DNA of 15,405 nucleotides from Acidobacteria bacterium CG_4_9_14_3_um_filter_49_7 (GCA_002789615.1 PFTO01000002.1:567-15971), one strand, 5' to 3'. Shown: positions 8,402 through 14,298, counted from the first letter of the stretch. Notes: a model not told the origin generated them from the letters alone. Program-made: numbers and translations.

Positions 8402-9199
8402 ATGAAACAACACCTGTTGGCTGTGTTTCAAAAACTGGGCCATATTTTCAACAACTTCTATAAAAAGAATGTATTTACACTGGCGGCTGCGGTTTCCTAC
8501 TACGCTTTTCTTGCCATATTCCCCTTCTTCATCCTCCTGATCTATATCTCCACAATGTTGTTTCAGGAGAGCGTGTCTCTTCTGAAGCTGGAGCAATACC
8601 TTAAACTTTTCCCCCCCACCATATCCCAGGCCGTAATCGGCAACGTGGATAGCATCATCAGCAGTGGACAGGTGTTTTCCGCCATCAGCGCCATTGCGGT
8701 GTTTTACTTTGCGTTTCGGGTGTTCACGGTTATGGAACAGGCACTGAGCATTATTTTTGAGACCCATGAGACCCGAAGCACCTGGAAAGCCACACTGAAA
8801 TCCTTTGTATTTTTTCTGGTAACCGGCTTCGTCCTTCTCCTGCTCTCCTTCTCCGGTTCCACTTTCTTTATCATCAGCAAAAAACTGGAAACACTGCCCT
8901 TTGTCAACGGATACATCGTCATCCTGTTGAGTCAGATCGTTCTGGAAACCATCTTTTTTGCGCTGTCCTATAAATACATGAGCCACATGCGTCTCCCCTT
9001 CCGGAAAGCACTCACCGGGGGATTTATTGCCACCCTGATCTGGGAAATCCTGAAACACATCTTCGGTCTTTACATCGTGTCCATTAAGCTCTACTCCCTG
9101 GTCTACGGCTCCATCGGCTCTTTGATTTTACTGATGTTGTGGATTTACTACTCGATTCTGATTTACCTCTTCGGTGCCGAAGTAGCGAAAGATATGTAA
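8402..9199 (+). CDS. YihY/BrkB-family integral membrane protein
   Basis: The 265-residue protein has about six hydrophobic segments (roughly 25-55, 90-112, 135-157, 171-190, 204-225, 236-258) and the family landmarks AAAVSYYAFLAIFPF near the start, FRVFTVMEQALSIIF in the middle and YGSIGSLILLMLW then LFGAEVA at the end. YihY/BrkB proteins sit in the inner membrane; their function is unsettled, and early RNase BN claims for the family were withdrawn. ATG 8402 is preferred because AAAGGA lies nine bases upstream and it follows the previous stop by five bases. An in-frame ATG at 8381 lacks a ribosome site and would add seven residues. It is the last gene of the operon and is followed by the hairpin at 9268. 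Confidence 0.88.
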   Translation: MKQHLLAVFQKLGHIFNNFYKKNVFTLAAAVSYYAFLAIFPFFILLIYISTMLFQESVSLLKLEQYLKLFPPTISQAVIGNVDSIISSGQVFSAISAIAVFYFAFRVFTVMEQALSIIFETHETRSTWKATLKSFVFFLVTGFVLLLLSFSGSTFFIISKKLETLPFVNGYIVILLSQIVLETIFFALSYKYMSHMRLPFRKALTGGFIATLIWEILKHIFGLYIVSIKLYSLVYGSIGSLILLMLWIYYSILIYLFGAEVAKDM

Positions 9200-9245
9200 T
9201 CGCCGCCGCAGGCGCGGACGGGTAGGAGTTGGCTCAGCGTGATGC

Positions 9246-9261
9246 GTGATGAGTGATGGGT
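9246..9261 (+). repeat. 16-bp GTGATGAGTGATGGGT spacer repeat, copy 1
   Basis: The 16 bases are repeated without change at 11333-11348. A permuted relative, AGTGATGGGTGATGAG, lies near 9798-9813 just after the thioesterase gene. All copies are between genes. They look like a spacer family of this genome with no assigned role. Confidence 0.75.
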
Positions 9262-9262
9262 T

Positions 9263-9336
9263 GGGAAAAGACGGGAAAGGGCTATTTCCCGGTCTTATTT
9301 TCTATTCTGACGCCCACGCCCACTCGCAACGCCCAC
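9263..9336 (+). repeat. 75-bp dispersed repeat, copy 1 (hairpin plus CGCCCAC units)
   Basis: This stretch matches the reverse complement of 11420-11494 at about 72 of 75 positions. It consists of a hairpin half (9268-9296) and a tail with three CGCCCAC units (9310-9336). It begins 63 bp after the yihY-family gene. Together with copy 2 it frames the thioesterase, toxin-antitoxin and selenoprotein genes in inverted orientation. Confidence 0.9.
9268..9303 (+). terminator. Probable intrinsic terminator of the peptidase-to-YihY operon
   Basis: AAGAC plus GGGAAA (9268-9278) pairs with TTTCCC plus GTCTT (9285-9296), with one bulged G and loop GGGCTA. A TATTTTCTATT run follows. The hairpin is the first half of the 75-bp repeat, so the genome may reuse this repeat as a terminator. 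Confidence 0.6.
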
Positions 9337-9381
9337 GGGGAAAGGATTGACTGAATAATGATCAAGAAAACGGGAGGGAAT

Positions 9382-9789
9382 ATGGCTGAGAATACAGTGG
9401 AAGAACCCAGGGGGAAATTGATTCTTCGGACCCTGGCGATGCCGGCGGACACAAATTCCAAAGGGGACATATTTGGTGGCTGGATCATGTCCCAGATGGA
9501 TATTGCAGGGGGCATATTGTCGCAGGAAATTGCCAAGTCCCGCATGGTTACGGTGGCTGTGGATTCAATGAAATTTATTCACCCGGTGCTGGTGGGAGAT
9601 GTTGTCGGTTGCTATGGCTCAGTTGTTCGGATCGGCAACACATCCATCACCCTCGAACTGGAGGTATGGGTACAGTCCGTCGGCTGCCAGGAAGACGGAG
9701 ATTCCCGAAGTCTCAAAGTTACTGAAGCGGCATTTACCTACGTAGCCATTGACAAAAATGGAAAGAAGAAGTCCATCGTCAAAACATGA
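9382..9789 (+). CDS. yciA: YciA-type hotdog-fold acyl-CoA thioesterase
   Basis: The 135-residue protein closely resembles YciA: LILRTLAMPADTN, then GDIFGGWIMSQMDIAGG with D40 as the likely catalytic acid, then VTVAVDSMKFIHPV, VGDVVGCYG and the strand TSITLELEVWVQ. It hydrolyses acyl-CoA thioesters in the cytoplasm, probably recycling CoA. ATG 9382, after GGGAGGG, gives an N-terminus of the same length as Escherichia coli YciA. An upstream ATG at 9358 after AAAGGA would add eight residues and cannot be excluded. The gene stands alone between two repeat-bearing spacers. Confidence 0.92.
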   Translation: MAENTVEEPRGKLILRTLAMPADTNSKGDIFGGWIMSQMDIAGGILSQEIAKSRMVTVAVDSMKFIHPVLVGDVVGCYGSVVRIGNTSITLELEVWVQSVGCQEDGDSRSLKVTEAAFTYVAIDKNGKKKSIVKT

Positions 9790-9864
9790 AGTGAAGAAGT
9801 GATGGGTGATGAGCGGGAAAAATATCCAACTCCTTGATTCTTCCAGGCCCCACTCCAACCCCCA

Positions 9865-9911
9865 CTTAGCCTTAACCTTGTCTTTTATTTAACCTGGGCG
9901 CCCCTGGCGCC
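9865..9911 (+). repeat. CTTGTCTTTTA-plus-GC-hairpin element, copy 1
   Basis: The conserved core CCTTGTCTTTTATTTAACCT is followed by the hairpin GGCGCC-CCT-GGCGCC at 9897-9911. A same-orientation relative is at 11010-11057, where both arms of the hairpin are changed (GGCCGCC-CCC-GGCGGCC) yet still pair. The two copies flank the toxin-antitoxin pair. The rest of 9790-9944 holds only spacer-type sequence. Confidence 0.75.
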
Positions 9912-9944
9912 GCTTTGACCCACAATCCACGAGTCATGGGTTCC

Positions 9945-9970
9945 GATCAAACCCAGTTCCGAACTTGACA
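9945..9970 (+). repeat. 26-bp direct repeat before the toxin-antitoxin pair, copy 1
   Basis: GATCAAACCC begins a 26-base unit ending in TTGACA; 22 of 26 bases match 10896-10921, right after the toxin gene. This copy ends against the -35 box of the module's promoter. Confidence 0.75.
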
Positions 9971-9999
9971 TTGACAAACAAACGATTCACCACTATATT
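9971..9999 (+). promoter_or_regulatory. Near-consensus promoter of the toxin-antitoxin operon
   Basis: TTGACA at 9971-9976 and TATATT at 9994-9999 are 17 bases apart. A second TTGACA lies directly upstream at 9965-9970. Transcription would start near 10006, inside the palindrome at 10002-10011. Confidence 0.8.
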
Positions 10000-10001
10000 A
10001 A

Positions 10002-10011
10002 GTGTATACAC
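10002..10011. promoter_or_regulatory. Candidate operator palindrome GTGTATACAC
   Basis: A perfect 10-base palindrome lies just after the -10 box and over the expected transcription start. AbiE-type antitoxins repress their own promoter through inverted repeats, so this is a plausible site for the winged-helix protein encoded just downstream. It is short, so chance is possible. Confidence 0.4.
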
Positions 10012-10028
10012 CGAAGAAAGAGGTGAAT

Positions 10029-10358
10029 ATGCTGGAAAAACTATTTGGAAATAGAACGGTGGAACGGGTGTTGCTGTTTGTGTATACCTACGGCGAAGGG
10101 TACGCCCAGGAAATTGCGGACACCTTCAATATTTCCCTCAGTGCAGTTCAACGACAGTTGGAACGCCTTGAGGTTGGAGGAATTCTCGTAAATCAACTGA
10201 AAGGGAGAACCCGGGTGTTCACCTGGAATCCCCGGTGGCCCTTCCTGAGTGAATTAAAGGCCCTTTTAAAAAAAGCACTGGCCTATCTCCCTGAATCACA
10301 ACAGGAACAGTATTTCCGCCGCCGCACCCGGCCCCGCCGGACAGGTAAGCCCCTATGA
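10029..10358 (+). CDS. Winged-helix DNA-binding protein, likely antitoxin of an AbiE-like pair
   Basis: The 109-residue protein is a winged helix-turn-helix: MLEKLFGNRTVERVLLFVYT, GYAQEIADTFNISLSAVQRQ as the recognition region, and LEVGGILVNQLKGRTRVFTW as the wing. The C-terminus is strongly basic (FRRRTRPRRTGKPL). The next gene, overlapping by ATGA, encodes a nucleotidyltransferase of the toxin type, which matches the AbiEi/AbiEii order. I infer an autorepressing antitoxin. ATG 10029 follows a GAGGTG ribosome site; the in-frame GTG at 10002 sits within the promoter and is rejected. The AbiEi match rests on order and fold, because this protein is shorter than typical AbiEi. Confidence 0.72.
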   Translation: MLEKLFGNRTVERVLLFVYTYGEGYAQEIADTFNISLSAVQRQLERLEVGGILVNQLKGRTRVFTWNPRWPFLSELKALLKKALAYLPESQQEQYFRRRTRPRRTGKPL

Positions 10359-10888
10359 CCGTCATACGGCCCGGCATGTCCATCCGGAAGCTCGCGCTGG
10401 CGGTATCAACCGTTTTACTGGAAGCTGGAATTGACCTGGTATTGACAGGAGGAGCGGTTGTTTCCATTTACACGGAAAACCGATATCAGTCATATGACCT
10501 TGATTTCATTTCCCATTCGGACCACAAAAAAATCTCGGAAGCACTGTCAGGAATTGGATTTCATGCCAAAGGAAGACATTTTGTCCATCCGGATACGGAT
10601 TTCTTTGTGGAATTCCCGCCACCTCCCCTCGCAATTGGAAACCGGCCGGTTCAAAAAGTTCATGAAATTAATGAGAATAACCAGACCCTCAAGCTGCTGA
10701 CGCCGACCCAGAGCGTAATGGACCGGCTTACCGCCTACTATTTCTGGAATGACCGCCAATCTCTTGAACAGGCAGTTTTAATCAGCAAGAATCAGGAACT
10801 GGATTTTGATGAAATTAAGAAATGGTCCATTGAGGAAGGTGCGACGGAAAAATTCAATGATTTTTTTGCCCGTGCTACCGGTGAATGA
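10355..10888 (+). CDS. Nucleotidyltransferase-fold protein, likely AbiEii-like toxin
   Basis: The 177-residue protein carries the minimal nucleotidyltransferase core: LVLTGGAVVSIYT with G32-G33, then the paired acids in YDLDFIS (D48, D50), which bind metal and NTP. A TPTQSVMDRLTAYYFWND helix follows, a feature of AbiEii and related (DUF6036-like) proteins that usually pair with a winged-helix partner. AbiEii-type toxins modify tRNA or other targets with nucleotides, and such modules act in phage defence or plasmid upkeep. The gene overlaps its partner by four bases (ATGA). The protein is shorter than classic AbiEii, so it may be a distinct branch. No phage or plasmid gene is near. Confidence 0.72.
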   Translation: MTVIRPGMSIRKLALAVSTVLLEAGIDLVLTGGAVVSIYTENRYQSYDLDFISHSDHKKISEALSGIGFHAKGRHFVHPDTDFFVEFPPPPLAIGNRPVQKVHEINENNQTLKLLTPTQSVMDRLTAYYFWNDRQSLEQAVLISKNQELDFDEIKKWSIEEGATEKFNDFFARATGE

Positions 10889-10895
10889 GGAGGAG

Positions 10896-10921
10896 GATCA
10901 AACCCGGTCCCGTATTTGACA
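10896..10921 (+). repeat. 26-bp direct repeat after the toxin-antitoxin pair, copy 2
   Basis: This copy starts GATCAAACCC, ends TTGACA and matches 9945-9970 at 22 of 26 bases. It begins seven bases after the toxin stop codon. No TATAAT-like box follows at the right spacing, so it does not look like a second promoter. The rest of 10922-11009 shows nothing clear. Confidence 0.75.
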
Positions 10922-11009
10922 AAATAGCCGATCAATTTTTCTCCAGCATATTCAGTCTTCTTTCTTTTCCCAACTATCCACAATTCACCATCCACAGCCC
11001 GAAGGGCCA

Positions 11010-11057
11010 CTCAACCTCAGCCTTGTCTTTTACTTAACCTGGCCGCCCCCGGCGGCC
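11010..11057 (+). repeat. CTTGTCTTTTA-plus-GC-hairpin element, copy 2
   Basis: The core CCTTGTCTTTTACTTAACCT is followed by GGCCGCC-CCC-GGCGGCC at 11041-11057, a perfect 7-bp stem. Compared with copy 1 at 9865 the stem bases differ but pairing is kept. It lies 12 bp past the stop of the minus-strand selenoprotein gene and might end its transcript, though no U-run follows in that direction. Confidence 0.75.
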
Positions 11058-11069
11058 GAATCAGACGCC

Positions 11070-11273
11070 TCAGGTGCCGCCTTCGAAGCCAATGGAAACA
11101 TGGCCTTCATTTACGATGACGGGAACCCGGCGGATGCCGCCGCAGAGTTTCAGCATTTCGGTGAGCTTTTCAGGTTTTTGTTTGACGTTATGGTAAATCG
11201 CATCCGGGTACGCCGACCTGGCGCCGTCGGTATGCTCTCATCCATGCTTTCCGTAGATCGTGATTTCTGCCAT
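11070..11273 (-). CDS. UXX-star family glutaredoxin-like selenoprotein (in-frame UGA = Sec12)
   Basis: Read on the minus strand from ATG 11273-11271, the frame encodes 67 residues if TGA at 11240-11238 is read as selenocysteine: MAEITIYGKHG, Sec12, EHTDGARSAYPDAIY and on to RRVPVIV, then GFEGGT and a true TGA at 11072-11070. This is a compact glutaredoxin fold with the redox centre G11-Sec12-x-x-T15, a cis-Pro51 in RVP and a closing GFEGG motif, matching the known UXX-star (seleno)protein family. Cys44 is the only cysteine and might resolve the Sec. A textbook AGGAGG lies five bases before the ATG and a TATACT -10-like box lies at 11311-11306. A SECIS-like hairpin follows the UGA. The likely role is a cytoplasmic thiol-disulfide or peroxide reaction. 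The organism must have SelA/B/C/D elsewhere. A standard gene finder would miss this gene. Confidence 0.9.
11210..11224 (-). promoter_or_regulatory. Bacterial SECIS-like hairpin after UGA
   Basis: On the minus strand, GCGCC (11224-11220) pairs with GGCGT (11214-11210), with one G-U pair, around the loop AGGTC (11219-11215). The loop starts 18 bases after the UGA, has G at its second position and resembles the AGGUCU loop of the Escherichia coli fdhF SECIS bound by SelB. A competing stem, CCGAC (11230-11226) with GTCGG (11217-11213), would have an eight-base loop and lie closer to the UGA. Confidence 0.65.
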
Positions 11274-11332
11274 TTTTGCCTCCTGCGAAATATGAGTTCT
11301 CAAACAGTATACCATTTCATGGAGAGTGAAGT

Positions 11333-11348
11333 GTGATGAGTGATGGGT
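11333..11348 (+). repeat. 16-bp GTGATGAGTGATGGGT spacer repeat, copy 2
   Basis: This is identical to 9246-9261. It lies 60 bp upstream of the start of the minus-strand selenoprotein gene, beyond its likely promoter. Confidence 0.75.
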
Positions 11349-11419
11349 GACAAAAGAAAAATCAGAGTCAGAAGAATCAGGAGCTTATCCTTTCCCTGCC
11401 TCTCATCACCCTTCCCGGA

Positions 11420-11494
11420 GTGGGCGTTGCGAGTGGGCGTGGGGCGGCAGAATAGAAAATAAGACCGGGAAATAGCCCTTCCCCGTCTTTTCCC
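11420..11494 (-). repeat. 75-bp dispersed repeat, copy 2 (inverted)
   Basis: This is the reverse complement of 9263-9336 with two substitutions and one extra base. Its hairpin is kept, with one C-C mismatch on this strand, and is flanked by T-rich sequence on both strands, so it could stop transcription from either side. The remainder of 11349-11632 holds a small hairpin (TGCCGC-GAA-GCGGCA, 11528-11542) and otherwise nothing recognisable. Confidence 0.9.
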
Positions 11495-11553
11495 TTTCTT
11501 TACTTGCACACGCACATTCACTCACACTGCCGCGAAGCGGCATCCCTTTCCGG

Positions 11554-11566
11554 TCAGAACACAGAA
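11554..11566 (+). repeat. TCAGAACACAGAA motif, copy 1
   Basis: This 13-base motif recurs exactly at 14767-14779 and inverted at 14688-14700. This copy lies upstream of the sigma-factor operon and the other two lie just downstream of it. Confidence 0.7.
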
Positions 11567-11632
11567 CACTGAAAACAGAATACCTCCCCCAACCGGCTGG
11601 GACAGGCCGGAAGGGAAATTCAGATTTCTGTC

Positions 11633-11656
11633 AACCATTTCCCCTCCTGGTTCGTA
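11633..11656 (+). promoter_or_regulatory. Candidate ECF-type promoter of the sigma-factor operon
   Basis: AACC at 11633-11636 and CGTA at 11653-11656 are 16 bases apart, the spacing and core bases typical of ECF sigma promoters (AAC in the -35, CGT in the -10). It lies 30 bp before ATG 11686. It suggests the operon is autoregulated by its own sigma factor, which remains an inference from short motifs. Confidence 0.4.
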
Positions 11657-11685
11657 CTATAGGTGTAGCACAAGGGAGGGGAAAG

Positions 11686-12102
11686 ATGGGAAGTAAAATT
11701 CGAAACACATTTTTGATTTTGATTGCATTGGCATTCACAGCTTGCCCGCAGTTGAGTGTGAGCCATGTGGATGGGTTTCCTCACGAGGCATTTCAGACGG
11801 CAAAACAGCAGATTGCGTCTATTGCCAATAGAAACCCGAATCGGAGTGGCGAGGCAACGGAGATGCACCTTCTTGTGTTTGATGGTGAGGATGGAGACCT
11901 GGTGCGGATCGTTATGCCATTGACTGTGGTGGAGTGGGGCGTGGATATCGCGAAGGCGAACGTGGATTCAGATGACTTTGAAGGTCAGTTGAATCCTTTG
12001 GAACATATGTCGCCGCAGGATTTGAGGAAACTGGGGCCAGGACTTCTAGTCCAGGTGGATGATGAAAACGAGGATTCTCACGTATTGATCTGGTTGAGTT
12101 AG
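11686..12102 (+). CDS. Exported putative lipoprotein with the operon-specific C-terminal domain
   Basis: The 138-residue protein begins with a hydrophobic export signal (IRNTFLILIALAFTAC); Cys20 sits in a lipobox-like FTAC, so it may be lipid-anchored. Residues 58-138 carry a domain shared with two other proteins of this operon: MHLLVFDGEDGDLVRIVMPL, a variable middle, then VQVDDENEDSHVLIWLS. The pattern resembles the C-terminal half of SHOCT-like/YvlB-N proteins (RIRV, a bPLsL segment, then VEIyvE). The function is unknown. A very strong GGGAGGGG ribosome site precedes ATG 11686. It is the first gene of the sigma-factor operon, so it may be a sensor or a target of the envelope response. Confidence 0.75.
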   Translation: MGSKIRNTFLILIALAFTACPQLSVSHVDGFPHEAFQTAKQQIASIANRNPNRSGEATEMHLLVFDGEDGDLVRIVMPLTVVEWGVDIAKANVDSDDFEGQLNPLEHMSPQDLRKLGPGLLVQVDDENEDSHVLIWLS

Positions 12103-12129
12103 TCCGGGTTATCGCCGGCGGAGGTGAGG

Positions 12130-12675
12130 TTGAAGAAACGCCCGGGCAATCTCTCTATCCTGGGAGACCGGGAAGAACGGGAACGATTTCATAGGTTGTT
12201 TGTGGAGCATCGCGATGCGGTATTCAGAATGGCGTATGCCATCCTGAGGAACCGGGAGGAAGCAATGGACATCTTGCAGGACACATATCTGAAAGCAATA
12301 GAGAAGGGCGGCCAGCTCAAGAAGTCACCTTCGGTGAAGGGCTGGCTCTTGAAAGTAGCCCGGAACCTGTCCATTGACCGGTATCGGCGAAAGAAGTCAG
12401 TTCCCCTGGAGACGGCGGAATTCCTTCAGGCCTCTGAATTCACCGGGGAGGGCCAGTCCAGCGCCATGAGCCTGGATCTGAAAGATGTGATCCGGGAAGT
12501 TTTCCCTGATCTTCCGCCCCGCGAACAGGAAGTTTTCGCGTTGAGATATTACGAGGATATGACATTTCGGGAAATTTCGGTTTCTCTGGGAGTTACAGAA
12601 GGGACAGTCAAAACCTTGCATCATCGGGTACTCACCCGAATCCGTGCACTGGTGGCAGGAAAATGGGGGCAATGA
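12130..12675 (+). CDS. ECF-type (sigma70 family) RNA polymerase sigma factor
   Basis: The protein (181 residues from TTG 12130) has a region 2 at about 22-90 with YAILRNREEAMDILQDTYLK and WLLKVARNLSIDRYRR, and a region 4 at about 118-174 with LPPREQEVFALRYYEDMTFR, EISVSLGVTEGTVKTLHHRV. It lacks region 3, as ECF sigmas do. It would direct RNA polymerase to an envelope or stress regulon. TTG 12130 is preferred because GGAGG lies five bases upstream; the GTG at 12124 overlaps that ribosome site and would add two residues. Its stop overlaps the anti-sigma start (TGATG). The gene context (zinc anti-sigma plus exported proteins) supports a response to outside-cytoplasm signals. Confidence 0.92.
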   Translation: MKKRPGNLSILGDREERERFHRLFVEHRDAVFRMAYAILRNREEAMDILQDTYLKAIEKGGQLKKSPSVKGWLLKVARNLSIDRYRRKKSVPLETAEFLQASEFTGEGQSSAMSLDLKDVIREVFPDLPPREQEVFALRYYEDMTFREISVSLGVTEGTVKTLHHRVLTRIRALVAGKWGQ

Positions 12676-13442
12676 TGAAATCATGCAATTGGATCAGAAA
12701 ACGGCTTTCGGCTTTTGTGGCAGGCGATCTCAATCCTGAAGTCCTGCGCACGGTGGAACAGCACCTGGATCATTGCCCCGATTGCTGCCTCGAAATAGAG
12801 CTGGCTCATCGGATTCTAAAAGAGACTCAGGTTTTGAAAGTGGAAGGTGAGGCGGCCATGAAGGGCATCAACTGGGAAGCTATGAAACCCCGGATTCTGG
12901 CAACCGCCAGTTCACAGCAGGGATTGAGGAATCGTTCACCCTTCTTATCCGTACTTGTCCAGGGGGCAATGGTGGCATGTGTGTTGATTCCGATTCTGAT
13001 GGTCATCATCCATACTGTCCCGGGCCCGGTGGCACCACGGGAAATAAGATTGTCCAGTGCCACTCTGGAACAGATGGAGACCAATGTGGCTCGTGATGAG
13101 GTACGGCAGATGCTCTCAAAAAGCCGCCTGGTGCTGTCTGATTTCATGGAGCAGTGCCCGGGTCAAAGTGAAGGGTCGTTTTCATGGCAGTCGGACCAGG
13201 ATGTACGGAAGCTGATGGCAAGAAATCGGATTCTGAGAAGGGATCTGGATAGGGCCAAACTTCAAAATGCACGGGGCTTGTGCCGCAAGCTGGACATGGT
13301 ATTCAGTGAGATGGCATCAGTCAGCAGAAATGACGGTTGCAGGGATGTTACAAGGCTGCAGGATTTGCTACGCCGGGAACATATTTTTCTGAAAATCCGG
13401 TTGGTTGAAGAAGAGCTCAAACGGAGCGGGGGAGAAGCATGA
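12675..13442 (+). CDS. Membrane-spanning zinc-finger anti-sigma factor
   Basis: The 255-residue protein starts with a zinc-binding anti-sigma domain: C4 and H30-x3-C34-x2-C37 in EQHLDHCPDC. One membrane helix spans about 91-114, leaving a helix-rich outer domain with long charged segments up to the end. The domain order is cytoplasmic sigma-binding finger, membrane helix, external sensor. It likely holds the preceding sigma factor inactive until a signal arrives. Three adjacent ATG codons are possible (12663, 12672, 12675); 12675 overlaps the sigma stop by one base and is chosen. It overlaps the following gene by four bases (ATGA). Confidence 0.85.
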   Translation: MKSCNWIRKRLSAFVAGDLNPEVLRTVEQHLDHCPDCCLEIELAHRILKETQVLKVEGEAAMKGINWEAMKPRILATASSQQGLRNRSPFLSVLVQGAMVACVLIPILMVIIHTVPGPVAPREIRLSSATLEQMETNVARDEVRQMLSKSRLVLSDFMEQCPGQSEGSFSWQSDQDVRKLMARNRILRRDLDRAKLQNARGLCRKLDMVFSEMASVSRNDGCRDVTRLQDLLRREHIFLKIRLVEEELKRSGGEA

Positions 13443-14266
13443 AGAAAATACTGGGAATTGTGACCATGCTGTTGTGGGCCGGGACACTGCCATTAATAGC
13501 GGGGAACCCTTCACTGGAACGGGCAAAGGTGATGTTGTTTGACCAGAAGTGGCAGAGTGCGCTGGTAGAGCTGGATAAGTGTCGGGCATCAAACCCGGAT
13601 GGAAAAGATGCACTTCAGGCAATATTTTACAGGGGCACCTGCCTGAAGGAACTGGACCGGACGTCGGAGGCTGTGGCAGCATTCCAGCAATTTCTCGCGG
13701 TGTCCGAAAATGCGGCCCTCAGGGAAGAAGCTGAAATCAACATGGTGGATCTCAACGTGGAATTGTTGAAACGAAAGGATAAACTGGCACCAACCCGGTT
13801 AAAACAGGCCCTTTCGTCCAAAGACAAGTCGGTGCGGTACTATGCGGCATTCAAACTCTCTTACCTGAATGATAAGTCCCTTTCGAGGGAAGGCATTCCG
13901 GTATTGAAAGGCATTGTAAACGCCGAATCCGACAATGAGCTGCGGGAGCGGGCAAAGCTGGCACTGTTCAGGATTGACCCCCGGAGTCTGGAGAACATGA
14001 ATAAAACAGACCGGACAAGGGGGCGAATGTTGAGAATCCGGGTCGTGGACAAGCATGTTGCAAAGGGCCAGAATCCGGAGCGGGTTTCCATTTCAATTCC
14101 ATTGTCCCTGGCCACGCTGGCGCTGACAGCACTACCGGATTCGGAAAAGAAGCGTCTGGCAGCAGAGGGATACAATCTGGATACGATTATCCAGACCCTT
14201 ATCAAGACGCGGGAAGTCGTTCGTATTGAAGACAGAGAGGCAACGATCCGTATCTGGATCGATTAA
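13439..14266 (+). CDS. Exported TPR/HEAT-like repeat protein with the operon-specific C-terminal domain
   Basis: The 275-residue protein has a signal peptide (about 1-21, ending PLIAG), TPR-type helices at about 24-110 (FYRGTCLKELDRTSEAVAAF), HEAT-like repeats at about 118-185 (SVRYYAAFKLSYL, ELRERAKLALFRI), and from about 195 the domain it shares with the first and last proteins of the operon (LRIRVVDK, SISIPLSLATLAL, then VVRIEDREATIRIWID). Repeat proteins of this type bind partner proteins, so this one probably scaffolds an envelope complex. The ATGA overlap with the anti-sigma gene and the GGGGGAG ribosome site support the start. No known named family is recognised. Confidence 0.8.
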   Translation: MKKILGIVTMLLWAGTLPLIAGNPSLERAKVMLFDQKWQSALVELDKCRASNPDGKDALQAIFYRGTCLKELDRTSEAVAAFQQFLAVSENAALREEAEINMVDLNVELLKRKDKLAPTRLKQALSSKDKSVRYYAAFKLSYLNDKSLSREGIPVLKGIVNAESDNELRERAKLALFRIDPRSLENMNKTDRTRGRMLRIRVVDKHVAKGQNPERVSISIPLSLATLALTALPDSEKKRLAAEGYNLDTIIQTLIKTREVVRIEDREATIRIWID

Positions 14267-14298
14267 ATAACAATCTACCAATTGCAAGGAGGTACAAA

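Noticed and set aside
8372..9058. A 228-codon minus-strand ORF
   Set aside because: It lies inside the well-supported YihY-family gene and its composition is typical of an antisense frame.
10896..10921. A second promoter after the toxin gene, from its TTGACA
   Set aside because: No acceptable -10 box is seen 16-18 bases downstream and no plus-strand gene follows.
11100..11336. A 78-codon plus-strand ORF in the spacer after the toxin gene
   Set aside because: It lies opposite the selenoprotein gene, lacks a good ribosome site and has no protein-like features; the minus-strand frame explains the sequence better.
9263..11494. The inverted 75-bp repeats as ends of a transposon
   Set aside because: No transposase or remnant lies between them, no target duplication is evident, and the repeat has a terminator-like hairpin rather than insertion-element ends.
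9200..11685. Repeated short units as a CRISPR array
   Set aside because: The units are few, unevenly spaced, of different kinds and in both orientations, with genes between them and no Cas gene.
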